Shown piece after piece: positions 25,785-35,613 of a DNA stretch of 64,000 nucleotides (the stretch's first letter is position 1; each line of letters opens with the position of its first letter). This DNA is from an uncultured Pseudomonadales bacterium (lineage in GTDB: Bacteria; Pseudomonadota; Gammaproteobacteria; Pseudomonadales; Azotimanducaceae). The notes beneath the pieces are model-generated. The model worked only from the letters and a program-made list of their open reading frames with translations. It made no database searches and was not told the DNA's origin. The translations under genes were made by a program, and so were the position numbers. Location: contig OY282455.1 in the NCBI GenBank assembly GCA_958296195.1, forward strand, positions 372,001 through 436,000, in the 5' to 3' direction.

Positions 25785-27323
25785 TCATGACGACGAGGCT
25801 TCCGAAGCCTTGGTCCGCGCCGCTCGCACTTCCGCCAGCGCCGCCTCGGCCATGTGGCCGTAGTTCTTGGCGATGGCCGCCACCTTGGCTTGGGCGGTCG
25901 CGGCGTCCGCCCCCAAGGCGGCGTTGCGCATCTCCGCAAAGGCGGCGCGGATGCAGGCCATGAAAAAGTCCGGGTCCGGGATCATTTCCCGGCACGAGGT
26001 GAAACTGATGGTGAACTCCCCGCAATAGCTGCCGATGGGCATGATGAGGCCCATGTTGTGGGTGACGGGGCCGTAGCCGATGGTGGTCACCGTGCGGCAG
26101 CCCATGGTGTAGAGCGGCACTTGGGGGCCGGGAACGTTGGTGATGGAGCAATTGAACGCCGGCGCTGCCTGGTTGGCGCGGGCGAACTCGGTGGTGAGCC
26201 GTTGCGCAAGGTTGGACACCGCCGCCGGCACGAACTCGTTGTAGCGCAGCATGGTGTCCGCGCCTAGGGCGTTGGCCATCTGCTTGGCGGCGGCGGTGGC
26301 GTCGCGCACCTGCTGCAGCCGCTGCACCGGGTCCTCCAAATGGGTGCCGATGGCGACGAACATGGCGGAGACGGCGTTGCCTTGGCCGTACTCCGCAGTC
26401 GGCTTGCGCACGCTGATGGGCACCATGGCCAGCAGGGAATCCTCCGGCAACTCGATCTTCGCTTCCAGATACTTGCGCAAGGCGCCGCCGCAGATGGTGA
26501 GCGCGACGTCGTTGACCGTGGCGCCGGCCACCTCGTTCTTGACGGCCCGCACCTCGTCCAAGGGGAAGCGCTCCATGCCCACCACTCGATGCGGGGTGAC
26601 CGGTGCGTTGAATCTAGTTCTGGGCGCCGGCGTTTGCGCCGGCAAATCCTGGCGCAAGGCCGATGGCAAGGATGGGCTTCTGGAAACGGAGCGGGCCAGC
26701 AACTCCCCGAACTGCATGGGGCGGAGCATGCTGTTGCCCCAAGTGCGCAGCAGCAGCTCTCCGTCGCTTGGGGCGCGGTCCGGGCGCCAAGGCGCCTGCG
26801 GCGGCGGCACTGCGGCCATTTCCGGGGCAAGGTCCGCCAGAGCCAGCGCCATCTCCACGCCGGAGGCGCCGTCAACGGCGCAGTGATGGTTTTTGAACAG
26901 CAGGCCAACGCAGCCCGGCGGCGCCCCATCCAAGCGGTCCAAGCCATGAATGAGGTACGCCTCCCACGGCGGGCGACTCATGTCCAAAGGACGGCTGAGG
27001 ATGCGCGCCGCCAAGGTGTAAAGCGCCCGCCAATCCCAAGGCTCCGGCAGGCCAACTTCCCGCAGATGGTATTCGAGATCAAACCCCTCGTCCTCAATCC
27101 AATAGGGATGGTCCAGGCCGAAAGGCACATTGAGGAGCCGCCGCCTCGCCGTCGGCATTAGGTGCAGGCGCTCCTCGTAGAAGCCCGTCATGGCCTCCAG
27201 CGTCAGGGGGCCGTATGGCGAAGTGGCAGGATCCAGGATGGCCACCGACCCCACCTGCATCGGCGTCGCCGGGGTTTCCTGATAAATGAACGAAGCGTCC
27301 TGGGCGCTCAATTGCCGCAACAT
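25785..27323 (-). CDS. Wax ester synthase / diacylglycerol acyltransferase (WS/DGAT), copy 1
   Basis: A 512-aa bifunctional acyltransferase making wax esters or triacylglycerol from acyl-CoA. The catalytic HHxxxDG motif reads HHCAVDG at residues 146-152. Other landmarks are LSAQDASFIYQETPATPMQV at the start, a PLDMSRPPWEAYLIHGL stretch, VNDVALTICGGALRKYL, and the C-terminal NCSITNVPGPQVPLYTMGCR, then MGLIMPIGSYCGEFTISFTS. Ten bases separate it from the second copy, which precedes it in the same operon. Confidence 0.95.
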   Translation of the reverse strand: MLRQLSAQDASFIYQETPATPMQVGSVAILDPATSPYGPLTLEAMTGFYEERLHLMPTARRRLLNVPFGLDHPYWIEDEGFDLEYHLREVGLPEPWDWRALYTLAARILSRPLDMSRPPWEAYLIHGLDRLDGAPPGCVGLLFKNHHCAVDGASGVEMALALADLAPEMAAVPPPQAPWRPDRAPSDGELLLRTWGNSMLRPMQFGELLARSVSRSPSLPSALRQDLPAQTPAPRTRFNAPVTPHRVVGMERFPLDEVRAVKNEVAGATVNDVALTICGGALRKYLEAKIELPEDSLLAMVPISVRKPTAEYGQGNAVSAMFVAIGTHLEDPVQRLQQVRDATAAAKQMANALGADTMLRYNEFVPAAVSNLAQRLTTEFARANQAAPAFNCSITNVPGPQVPLYTMGCRTVTTIGYGPVTHNMGLIMPIGSYCGEFTISFTSCREMIPDPDFFMACIRAAFAEMRNAALGADAATAQAKVAAIAKNYGHMAEAALAEVRAARTKASEASSS

Positions 27324-27332
27324 GCCCGTTCC

Positions 27333-28742
27333 CTAGGTCGCCTGTTCAAGTTCCTGAAAGGACTCGTCGAGATGATCGGCCAAGCGTTCGGCGTCCGGCA
27401 GCATGCTTCGGCACGAAGTGAAGGAGATGGTGATGTCGCCGTCGTAGCTGAACACCGGGAATATCAGGCCCATGCCGTCGAACAGCGGGCCGAGGCCGTG
27501 GGTGCGGAGCAGGCGCGCTCCGGACATGTACAGGGCCTGCTGCGGGCCGGGCACGTTGGTGACTACGCAGTTGAACGGCGGCTGGGCGTAGTCCGCCATG
27601 CCGTAGCTGGTGTACAGCCGGGCCGCCAGCGAAGCGAGCTGGGCGGGGATGAAGCGCGAGTAGTCGGTCATCAGCCGGGCGCCGATGGCGTCCGTCAACG
27701 CCTTGCTCTCGGCGGTGCTGTCCCGAATCGCCGCCAAGCGCTCCAACGGGTCGGCGATGTGGGCGCCGAGCATGGCAATCATGGCGGCCACGCGGTTGCC
27801 CTCGGCGCCCGACTCAGCCGCCGTGCGGACATTGATGGGCGCCATCGCCAGCAAGGGTTCGTCGGGCAACTCATTCTTGGCCTGCAAGTACTTGCGCAGA
27901 GCACCGCCGATTGTGGCCAGCACCAAGTCGTTGATCGTCGCCCCCGGCACCGAGCGCTTGACCGTGCGCATGGCGGCGAGGGGGTAGGAGCGCCCGTCAA
28001 AGACTCGATGGGCGGTGACCGGCCCGTTGAACCGGGTTCTGGGAACGCTGACCCGAGCGCCCAAGCTGGCGCCGGAAAGGGACGCCGCCGCCCGCCGCAT
28101 GGCCGGCGCCGTGCGGGACAGCACTTCGGCGAAGCGGAACGGCTGCACTAGGTTGTTGCCGAAAGCCCGGGCCATCAGTTCCGGCGCCGTGGGCGCCGGT
28201 TCCCCGGCCCAAGGCTCATCCGGCAGGGGCAGCCGCGCCGGCGCCGGGGACTCGTCGTGAATCACCTCGGTCACGGCCGCGCCGGAGGCGCCGTCGATGG
28301 CGGCGTGGTGAACCTTAAGGAACACGGCAAAGGCGCCGTCGGGCGCCTCGTCGATGTCCTTCAAGCCGCTGATGACGGTCAACTCCCACAATGGGTGCGC
28401 CCGGTCCAAGGGAAACGAATGCAAGCGCGCCGTCTGCTTGCAAAGCTGCGCCCAATCCCCCGGCGGCGGCAGGGCGATGTGGCGGATGTGGTATTCCAGG
28501 TCGAAGTTCCGATCCTCCAGCCAGTAGGGATGATCGGCCTGCATCGGCACTTCGACCAGCCGCCGCCGGAGGCACTTGGCCAGGTGCAGGCGCTTGCGCA
28601 CGTTGTCCGCCAAGTCCCGAAAGCGAACCCGCTGGTTGGGGGCGGTGGATTGATCATAGAGCGCCACCGAGGCGATGTGCATGTGGGTGCTGGGCGTCTC
28701 GAAGTAGAGAAAGGAGGCGTCCTGTCCGCTAAGCTGCTGCAT
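27333..28742 (-). CDS. Wax ester synthase / diacylglycerol acyltransferase (WS/DGAT), copy 2
   Basis: A 469-aa paralogue with the catalytic HHAAIDG at residues 145-151, starting MQQLSGQDASFLYFETPSTH. It shares FDLEYHIRHIALPPPGDWAQ, INDLVLATIGGALRKYLQAK and CVVTNVPGPQQALYMSGARL with copy 1 but is shorter and clearly diverged, so the pair arose by an old duplication. The genes may differ in acceptor (fatty alcohol or diacylglycerol). Upstream lies a phasin-like gene, which fits neutral-lipid or polyester granule metabolism. Confidence 0.95.
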   Translation of the reverse strand: MQQLSGQDASFLYFETPSTHMHIASVALYDQSTAPNQRVRFRDLADNVRKRLHLAKCLRRRLVEVPMQADHPYWLEDRNFDLEYHIRHIALPPPGDWAQLCKQTARLHSFPLDRAHPLWELTVISGLKDIDEAPDGAFAVFLKVHHAAIDGASGAAVTEVIHDESPAPARLPLPDEPWAGEPAPTAPELMARAFGNNLVQPFRFAEVLSRTAPAMRRAAASLSGASLGARVSVPRTRFNGPVTAHRVFDGRSYPLAAMRTVKRSVPGATINDLVLATIGGALRKYLQAKNELPDEPLLAMAPINVRTAAESGAEGNRVAAMIAMLGAHIADPLERLAAIRDSTAESKALTDAIGARLMTDYSRFIPAQLASLAARLYTSYGMADYAQPPFNCVVTNVPGPQQALYMSGARLLRTHGLGPLFDGMGLIFPVFSYDGDITISFTSCRSMLPDAERLADHLDESFQELEQAT

Positions 28743-28905
28743 CGGCTAGCGTCGAGACTCGGCAGGCAAGGGCGCGGCCAGCGCACTTTGCGCCCGAGGC
28801 ATCCCCCAAAAATGGCTGGGCAATTGGTTAAAGGAAAGGGACCTTAGGGCAAGTTCAATTCGCTTAGGCCGCATGGGCGGAACGCAATCGGCCAGTTCCG
28901 AGGGC

Positions 28906-29346
28906 TTAACCACCCGACTTTTGGTCGTCTCCCGGCGGGGTAAACAGACTGCGCAGATTCGCCTCCATGCGTTCGCGAATGACCTCGCCCGCCTTGCTTT
29001 GGGACTCCACGGCGATCTCGGCAAGCTCGCGCATGTTGCCCAGAGCTTTCTCAAAGCCCTCCTGAGGCGAGGGCGCCCGGCCTGCCGCCGCCGCTTCGCG
29101 CCATTGCTCCAAGGTCTGGCGGAAGATGTCCGCCTGCTTCTCCGCCAAGGCGGTGAAGCCGTCCACCATGGCCTGATTGGCTTGGCGGAGGGCTTCAATG
29201 TCGTCCCGGCCGCGCTCCATGAGGGCACCGAGATCGATGCCGGGTGGCTGGAACTGGGCCAACAGCTTGCCCAAGTCGGAGTCCGGTCCACCGAACGGCA
29301 GGCCGAATGGATTGCCCGGCGGGTCAGTCTTCGGTTCATCAGCCAT
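28906..29346 (-). CDS. Phasin-like amphipathic helical protein
   Basis: A 146-aa protein starting MADEPKTDPPGNPFGLPFGG (ATG 29346 with GGGGAGG six bases upstream). After a Gly/Pro-rich head it is one long amphipathic helical region (ALRQANQAMVDGFTALAEKQ, then FRQTLEQWREAAA and KALGNMRELAEIAVESQSKA), with the A-E-x-x-x-S pattern of phasins, granule-surface proteins of polyhydroxyalkanoate or lipid inclusions. No membrane segment or signal peptide. It is 163 bases upstream of the WS/DGAT pair, so a role on lipid granules is a reasonable inference. Confidence 0.7.
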   Translation of the reverse strand: MADEPKTDPPGNPFGLPFGGPDSDLGKLLAQFQPPGIDLGALMERGRDDIEALRQANQAMVDGFTALAEKQADIFRQTLEQWREAAAAGRAPSPQEGFEKALGNMRELAEIAVESQSKAGEVIRERMEANLRSLFTPPGDDQKSGG

Positions 29347-29627
29347 GTTCATCCTCCCCTGTTGAGCGTGATGGGCGAACCGCAACGCAGCCTCCGCCGC
29401 CCGGCTTTTGCGGCCAGTTCAGGCCGCCACCCTAACACTTTTTCCGAACAAGGACCCGCGGCTTCCGCCCAGTGCGGAGCGCCGCCCCACGGCAAGAAAT
29501 GCTGGCTCAAAGAAAACGAGCACAGGCATAGCAGCGCGTTCATTGGCGCACGACGCTCTCCGAAAATTCAAACGTTGCGCTTGGTGCGCAAGCCGAGGTT
29601 GGAAAGGTTGGATGCGCTCGTTCTGGG

Positions 29628-31883
29628 TCATTGGGGTGCGGCGACCACTAGGCCCTGCTCAATGAGCAGGGCCTCGGTGTCGGCGTCCCGGCCGCGGAAC
29701 TGGCGGTAGATCTCCTCGGCGGGCCGGCTGCCGCCCAAGGCGAGGACGGTGTCCCGGAAACGGGCGGCCACTTTGCGGACCTCCGCGTCGTTGTTCAGCC
29801 CAACTTCCTTGAAGGCGGCGAAGGCGTCAGCGGCGAGCACCTCCGCCCATTTGTAGGAATAGTAACCGGCTGCGTAACCGCCGCTGAACAAGTGGCCGAA
29901 GCTGGGCAGCATGGTCTCCCCAGCCAGCCGCGGCATGACCACCGTGGCGCTGGCGATGCGTTCCTCCATCTCGAACGGGGTGAACTCGGCGGCGGCGCCC
30001 GGCAGGCCGTACTCGGCGTGCAGGCGCATGTCGGTCTTGCCGAACTGAAGCTGGCGCAGGGTGGCGTTGCCGGCCATGAAGTTGCGGCTGGCGACGATGC
30101 GCTCCAGAGTTTCCTCGTCCAGCGGTTCGCCGCTGTCCTTGTGGGCGGTCAGACCGCGCAGAAACGGTTTGTGGTCCATCCAGTATTCGTTGAACTGGCT
30201 GGCGAGCTCCACGGCGTCCCACTCCACCAAATTGAGGCCGGAGGCGCCGCCCTCCTCAACGTCCGTGAACATGTGCTGCATGGCGTGGCCGAACTCGTGG
30301 AACAGGGTGCGCACCTCGTCCAAGGACATCAACGCCACAGCACCTTCGGCGGGGGGACGGGCGTTCATGACGAACAACGCCACCGGCAAGGACGAATTGC
30401 GCCCGCCGCCGGCGAGCAGGCGGCTGCGATCCACCACCGTGTTCATCCAGGCGCCGCCGCGTTTTTCGCCGGGGCGGGCGTAGGGGTCCACATACAGGCC
30501 GGCGATGATTTCGGCGTCCTCGTCCTGCCCTTTCAGCACTTCAAAGAACCGCACGCTTTCGTCCCACACCGGCACCGCAGCGGCGGCGCGGCGCACCTGC
30601 AGTCCGTACAGCCTTTCCACCAAGGCGAACAGGCCGTCGAAAACTTTGGGCATCTGGAAATATTCGCGCAGGCGCTCCTCGTCGTAGCCGTAGCGGGCCT
30701 CTTGCAGGCGCTCCGTCCAGAAAGCGACGTCCCAAGGCTGCGGGTCCTCTGCTTCCGCCGCGCCCTGCTCGCGCATGAAGCGACGCAGTTCAGCGTGTTC
30801 CCGCTCCGCCACCGGACGGGCGGCGGACTCCAGCTCGGCGAAAAGCTCCCATACGGCTTTGACGGAGGGGGCCATCTTGTTTTCCAGGCTCAAGTGCGCG
30901 AAATGAGGGAAGTCAAGCAACGCGGCTAGCTCCTGGCGCAACTTGAGGGTCTCGACGACGATGGGCCGGTTGTCGAATTCCGGCGCCGTGCCGCGGCCGC
31001 GGTAGGCGCGGTAGAACGCCTCGCGCAGGCTGCGGTCTTGACCTTGCTGGAGGACGGCGAGGTAGTTCGGCCCGTTCACCACGAAGTGCCAAGGGCCGGC
31101 GGCGGCGCTGGCGCCCTGCGCACCGTCCTTTTGGGCGGTCTTCGCCGCCAACTCCAAGACGGGTTGGGGAACGCCGGCCACCCGCGCCGGATCCTGCACC
31201 CTGATGCGGGATGCCTCTTCCTGCTTGACCAGATTGGCGGTGAAGTCGTCGCTGAGCTCCGCCAACCGTTGCTGAATTTCCAGGTAGCGGCCCTTGGCGT
31301 CTTCGTCCAGATGGACGCCGGCCCGCTGCATGGCGCGGATGGACTCCTTGAGGACGCGCTGCTGGGCGACGTTCAGCCGGGCAAAGGCGTCGCCGCCACG
31401 CAAGGCGGACATGGCGTCATAGATCGCCCGGCTTTGATCCATGCGGTTGACCAGCCTGACGTAGTCCGGCCGCACGGCGTCCTGAGCCGCCTTCAGTTCA
31501 TCCGAATACTTTACGCTGAGCAAATGGCTGACCACGCCCAGCACATGGTCGAGGCGCTGCTCCAGACGCTCCAAGGGAACCATCAGCCCATCCCAAGTGG
31601 GTGGAGGGTCGGCCTCGAGGTCCGCAAACGCCTGCTCCACCTCCGCAAGCAGGTGTTGAACCCCCGGCTCGATGGCCGGCGGCGTGACGGCGCTCCATAT
31701 CGGAAGATGGGTGATTGGCCCCGCCGCAGCCGTCTGCTCAAGCTGCAGGAGGCTGGCGGCGCCGGCGTCCGTCTCCGCGGCCACGGCTTGGGCGTCAGGC
31801 GGCACGGCCGGCCGCGCTGCTAGCTCGGAGGAAAACCACCAACTGCACAGGGCCATCAAGCCAATGCGCCGCCATCTCTGCAT
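29628..31883 (-). CDS. M3-family metallopeptidase (oligopeptidase A / PrlC-like), with signal peptide
   Basis: A 751-aa zinc oligopeptidase. The catalytic motif HEFGHAMQHMF is present, with the downstream Glu in VEWDAVELASQFNEYW. Other M3 landmarks are NARPPAEGAVALMSLDEVRT and a C-terminal FGHLFSGGYAAGYYSYKWAE box. The start ATG 31883 gives MQRWRRIGLMALCSWWFSSE, a likely Sec signal, which is unusual because PrlC/OpdA enzymes are cytoplasmic; periplasmic peptide degradation is therefore suggested. Upstream codons to 31970 lack support. Confidence 0.92.
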   Translation of the reverse strand: MQRWRRIGLMALCSWWFSSELAARPAVPPDAQAVAAETDAGAASLLQLEQTAAAGPITHLPIWSAVTPPAIEPGVQHLLAEVEQAFADLEADPPPTWDGLMVPLERLEQRLDHVLGVVSHLLSVKYSDELKAAQDAVRPDYVRLVNRMDQSRAIYDAMSALRGGDAFARLNVAQQRVLKESIRAMQRAGVHLDEDAKGRYLEIQQRLAELSDDFTANLVKQEEASRIRVQDPARVAGVPQPVLELAAKTAQKDGAQGASAAAGPWHFVVNGPNYLAVLQQGQDRSLREAFYRAYRGRGTAPEFDNRPIVVETLKLRQELAALLDFPHFAHLSLENKMAPSVKAVWELFAELESAARPVAEREHAELRRFMREQGAAEAEDPQPWDVAFWTERLQEARYGYDEERLREYFQMPKVFDGLFALVERLYGLQVRRAAAAVPVWDESVRFFEVLKGQDEDAEIIAGLYVDPYARPGEKRGGAWMNTVVDRSRLLAGGGRNSSLPVALFVMNARPPAEGAVALMSLDEVRTLFHEFGHAMQHMFTDVEEGGASGLNLVEWDAVELASQFNEYWMDHKPFLRGLTAHKDSGEPLDEETLERIVASRNFMAGNATLRQLQFGKTDMRLHAEYGLPGAAAEFTPFEMEERIASATVVMPRLAGETMLPSFGHLFSGGYAAGYYSYKWAEVLAADAFAAFKEVGLNNDAEVRKVAARFRDTVLALGGSRPAEEIYRQFRGRDADTEALLIEQGLVVAAPQ

Positions 31884-32154
31884 CGAACCACTTTGCCAAA
31901 ACAATCTCGACTCTTCCTCTAGTTGCGTTGGCCGCCCAAACTGCGCCAAGGGAGGCGACAAGTCCGCCAAGGGCCAACCGGGACCATGTTACCAAGCCTC
32001 GAATTCCCATAATCCCCAGCATCGCAAAGGATTGCAACACCTTCGACATGCGGCCCCGGCAGAACAGCAACGGCGGGATGGCTGATCCCCTGGCCGCAAT
32101 CGGATTAGGGCGCCTGACCTTGGCGCCTCGGCGCTCTTCAATTCAGTTCGAATC
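31884..32154. other. Intergenic region between the M3 peptidase and valS
   Basis: No supported gene. A minus-strand frame (31795-32070) could encode a short protein with one hydrophobic segment (LALGGLVASLGAVWAANA), but it overlaps the signal-peptide start of the peptidase and has no ribosome site. I regard it as unlikely. Confidence 0.4.
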
Positions 32155-34920
32155 CTAACTCAAGGACCCTAGCTGAGCCGTCAAAGCCACCATGCGAACT
32201 GCGGCTTCCGCTCTTTTCGTCCGCTCCTTCTCCACCACCTCCGGCGGCGCGTTGTCGATGAATTTGCGGTTTTCCAACTTGGCCTGCAGGCGTCGCAGTT
32301 CGGCTTGCTTGCGCTCCACGGCCTTGCTTAGCCGCCGCCGTTCCGCGTCCAGGTCGATCAAGCCGGCCAACGGCACCATGACTTCAAGGCTGCCCACCAA
32401 GCCAAGGGCGCTGGGCGGAGCGGCGGCGTCGGCGTCGAGCCACTGCATCGATTCGGCCTTGGCCAGCCGCCGCACCAGCGCCTCCGTGGCGGCCGCCAAC
32501 TCGCGATCTCGGGCAGCGCCCCCACGCAGCAACACGCGCACTTCTTGGCTCGGCTTGATGCCGGTCTCGCCGCGGATGTTGCGCAGGGCCGTCACCACGC
32601 TCTTTAGCCAGTCGATGGCGGCCTCGGCTTCCGGGTCGGCGGGCAAGTCCTCCGCCAGCGGATAGGGTTGCAGCATGATGCTGGGTCCTTGAGTGCCCAG
32701 CAGAGGCGCCACCTCGCGCCAGATGGCCTCGGTGATGAAGGGCATCAGCGGATGGGCGGTGCGCAGCAGCAAGTCCAGCACTTGCAGCAGGGTGTGCTGC
32801 ACGGCGCTGCGCTGGGATGGGGCCGTGCGTTCGTCCCAGAGCACCGGCTTGGCCAGCTCCAAGTACCAATCGCAATACTCGCGCCAAGCGAATTCGTGGA
32901 TCTGGTTGGCGCAACGGTCGAAGCGGTAGGTCTCCAAGGCTGCTGTGACGGCGGCCACCATGGAGCGGGCGCGGGACTTTATCCAGCGGTCCGCCAAACC
33001 CGGGACCGGCGCTGTGGACATGGCCTCCAGCTGCACGTTCATCAGCACGAAGCGGGCCGCGTTCCACAGCTTGTTGCAGAAGTTGCGGTAGCCCTCGGTG
33101 CGGCTTAGGTCAAAGCGCACGTCCCGGCCGGTGGAGGCCAGGGCGCAGAAGGTGAAGCGCAGTGCGTCCGTGCCGTAGGAGGGGATGCCGTTGGGGAACT
33201 CCCCCTCGGTGGCCTTGGCGATGGCCGGGGCAAGGTGCGGCTGGGTGAGGTTGGCGGTGCGTTTTTCGAGCAGGTCATCCAGGCTGATGCCGTCGATGAG
33301 GTCCAAGGGGTCCAAGCCGTTGCCCTTGGTCTTGGACATTTTCTGCCCTTCGGCGTCCCGCACCAAGCCGTGGACATAGACCTGCCGAAAGGGGATTTCG
33401 CCGGTGAGTTTCAGCGTCATCATGATCATCCGCGCCACCCAGAAGAAGATGATGTCGTGGCCGGTCACCAGCACGTCGGTGGGGTGGAAGCGTTTGCGGT
33501 CGGCGGTCTGCTCCGGCCAGCCCAGGGTGGCGAAGGTCCACAGGGAGGAGGAGAACCAAGTCTCCAAAACATCCTCCTCCTGCCGCAAGGCGACATCCCC
33601 TGCCAGCCCCGCCCGGCGGCGGGCGTCCGCCTCGTCCCGGCCAACGTGGATGGCCCCGTCCGGGCCGTACCAAGCCGGAATGCGGTGCCCCCACCACTGC
33701 TGGCGGCTGATGCACCAGTCCTGAAGGTCCCGCATCCAAGCGAAGTAGGTGTTTTCGTAGCCCTTGGGGACGAACTCGATGCGCCCGTCCTGCACGGCGC
33801 GGATAGCTGGGGCGGCCAAGGTCGCGATCTTGACGAACCACTGATTGGTCAGCCGAGGCTCGATGACGGCCCCGGAGCGGTCCCCCCGCGGCGCCATCAG
33901 CTTGTGTGCCTGCACCTCGGCCAGCAGGCCCAAGGCATTCAGGTCGTCAACAATGCGTTGCCGAGCGGCAAAGCGGTCCAGGCCGCGGTAGGCGGCGGGG
34001 GCGTTGTCGTTGATGGCGGCGGCCTCGGTCAGCACGTTGATCGAGGGCAGGTCGTGGCGGGTGGCCAAGGCGTTGTCGTTGAAGTCGTGGGCCGGGGTGA
34101 TCTTGACGCAGCCGGAGCCGAAGGCTGGATCAACGTAGCGGTCTGCGACGATGGGCAGTTCCCGGCCCACCAAGGGCAGCCGCGCCCGTTTGCCGACCAA
34201 GGCGCGGTAGCGTTCGTCGTCGGGATGCACGGCCACCGCCGTGTCCCCCAGCATGGTTTCCGGGCGGGTGGTGGCCACCACCAAATGATCCTGGCCATCC
34301 GGGGTTTTGAGGCCGTCGCACAGGGGATAGCGCATGTGCCAAAGGCTGCCCTCCTCCTCCTTGTTGATGACCTCCAAGTCGGAAATGGCGGTGCCTAGGG
34401 CCGGGTCCCAGTTGACCAGGCGCTGGCCGCGGTAGATCAGGCCGTCTTCGTGCAGGCGCACGAAGGCTTCGACGACGGCTTGGGCATAGCCCTCGTCAAG
34501 GGTGAAGCGCTCTCGGGACCAGTCCAAGGAGGAGCCCATGCGCCGCAACTGCGCGGAGATGTTGCCGCCGGACTCCCGCTTCCACCGCCACACCCGTTCG
34601 ATGAACTTCTCCCGGCCCAGTTCGGCGCGGGTCTTGCCGGCGGCGTTCAGTTGCCGCTCCACCAGCATTTGCGTGGAGATGCCGGCGTGGTCGGTGCCCA
34701 TCTGCCACAGCGCCCCGCGCCCGCGCATCCGCTGAAAGCGGATCAGGGTGTCCATCAGGGTGTGCTGGAAGGCGTGCCCCATGTGCAGGCTGCCGGTGAC
34801 GTTGGGCGGCGGGATGACAATGCAGTAGCCCTCTCCGCCCTGGGGGGCGAAGTAGTTGGCCGCCTCCCACTCCGCATACAGGGAGCGCTCTATGGCGTGG
34901 GGGTTGAAGCTCGCCTCCAC
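32155..34920 (-). CDS. valS: Valyl-tRNA synthetase
   Basis: A 921-aa class-I synthetase that charges tRNA-Val and edits mischarged threonine. Landmarks are [20 protein letters not shown] (HIGH-type signature), the CP1 editing domain with [31 protein letters not shown], the [15 protein letters not shown] signature (KMSKS) and a C-terminal coiled-coil ([20 protein letters not shown]) typical of ValS. Length fits the family. It is downstream of holC, the usual gammaproteobacterial order. Confidence 0.98.
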   Translation of the reverse strand: MEASFNPHAIERSLYAEWEAANYFAPQGGEGYCIVIPPPNVTGSLHMGHAFQHTLMDTLIRFQRMRGRGALWQMGTDHAGISTQMLVERQLNAAGKTRAELGREKFIERVWRWKRESGGNISAQLRRMGSSLDWSRERFTLDEGYAQAVVEAFVRLHEDGLIYRGQRLVNWDPALGTAISDLEVINKEEEGSLWHMRYPLCDGLKTPDGQDHLVVATTRPETMLGDTAVAVHPDDERYRALVGKRARLPLVGRELPIVADRYVDPAFGSGCVKITPAHDFNDNALATRHDLPSINVLTEAAAINDNAPAAYRGLDRFAARQRIVDDLNALGLLAEVQAHKLMAPRGDRSGAVIEPRLTNQWFVKIATLAAPAIRAVQDGRIEFVPKGYENTYFAWMRDLQDWCISRQQWWGHRIPAWYGPDGAIHVGRDEADARRRAGLAGDVALRQEEDVLETWFSSSLWTFATLGWPEQTADRKRFHPTDVLVTGHDIIFFWVARMIMMTLKLTGEIPFRQVYVHGLVRDAEGQKMSKTKGNGLDPLDLIDGISLDDLLEKRTANLTQPHLAPAIAKATEGEFPNGIPSYGTDALRFTFCALASTGRDVRFDLSRTEGYRNFCNKLWNAARFVLMNVQLEAMSTAPVPGLADRWIKSRARSMVAAVTAALETYRFDRCANQIHEFAWREYCDWYLELAKPVLWDERTAPSQRSAVQHTLLQVLDLLLRTAHPLMPFITEAIWREVAPLLGTQGPSIMLQPYPLAEDLPADPEAEAAIDWLKSVVTALRNIRGETGIKPSQEVRVLLRGGAARDRELAAATEALVRRLAKAESMQWLDADAAAPPSALGLVGSLEVMVPLAGLIDLDAERRRLSKAVERKQAELRRLQAKLENRKFIDNAPPEVVEKERTKRAEAAVRMVALTAQLGSLS

Positions 34921-34962
34921 CTCTTAACTCTCCGTTACAACGAAACCGCGCCGCAGACCCAT

Positions 34963-35409
34963 TCAGCTCCCTTCCCAATCGTCCATTTCATGGTGTTTAA
35001 GGGGGTGGCCCCGCTCCCGGTAGTGGCGGTAGCGGGCGCGTCCGGAAGCCCGGGTTTGCTCCACGACGATTTCCGCGGCCCGCTCGAAGCGCTCAACAAA
35101 GGCTGGGGGCTCGTCGCTCAGGTTGATCAACAGTCCAGCAACGGCCACTTCCTCCGCCAACTCCGCCGCATTGCCGATCAGCACCGGAGCGCCGCTCGCC
35201 TCCGGCGAGCCGATGACGCCGTGCGGGATCATGCGCTGGGGCGGATAGCACCAAAGCAGCTCGTCAAACTCCCGCGCCTGCTCGGCGCTGGCGGCGTGGA
35301 CGTAGATCGGCTGCCCGGTGCGGGCCGCCTTGGCCGCTAAGCGGCAAGCGAACCGCAGCATGGCGCTGCGGTCCACATCCTGCAGGACGTAGAAATCCAG
35401 TTGCGTCAA
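34963..35409 (-). CDS. holC: DNA polymerase III subunit chi
   Basis: A 148-aa clamp-loader-associated subunit that links SSB to the replicase. The start TTG 35409 (LTQLDFYVLQD) has GGAGG upstream; no ATG gives a better fit. Motifs are RFACRLAAKAARTGQPIYVH, EFDELLWCYPPQRMIPHG, and PVLIGNAAELAEEVAVAGLL. The following valS starts 42 bases after its stop. The end (RYRHYRERGHPLKHHEMDDW) is normal for the family. Confidence 0.92.
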   Translation of the reverse strand: MTQLDFYVLQDVDRSAMLRFACRLAAKAARTGQPIYVHAASAEQAREFDELLWCYPPQRMIPHGVIGSPEASGAPVLIGNAAELAEEVAVAGLLINLSDEPPAFVERFERAAEIVVEQTRASGRARYRHYRERGHPLKHHEMDDWEGS

Positions 35410-35613
35410 TTTGCGCGGTCCTCCATGCGTCCAGCGCTTATTTTGCCCGGTTCCAGCAACCTTCCAAGCCGAACGTCGGGAACCGCCCCGCCAAGGGAAC
35501 GGCAGCCAAGAATACAGGGTAACGCCCGGCTTTGCCTGAGCACGAAAACCGAACGGCCTAATCCTGCCTCGAGCGGCGCCGCAGCCCGTCAACCGCCTAA
35601 GGCAACGCCCCGC

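Noticed and set aside
31795-32070. Short minus-strand frame with one hydrophobic helix before the M3 peptidase
   Set aside because: It overlaps the peptidase signal peptide and has no ribosome site or family match.
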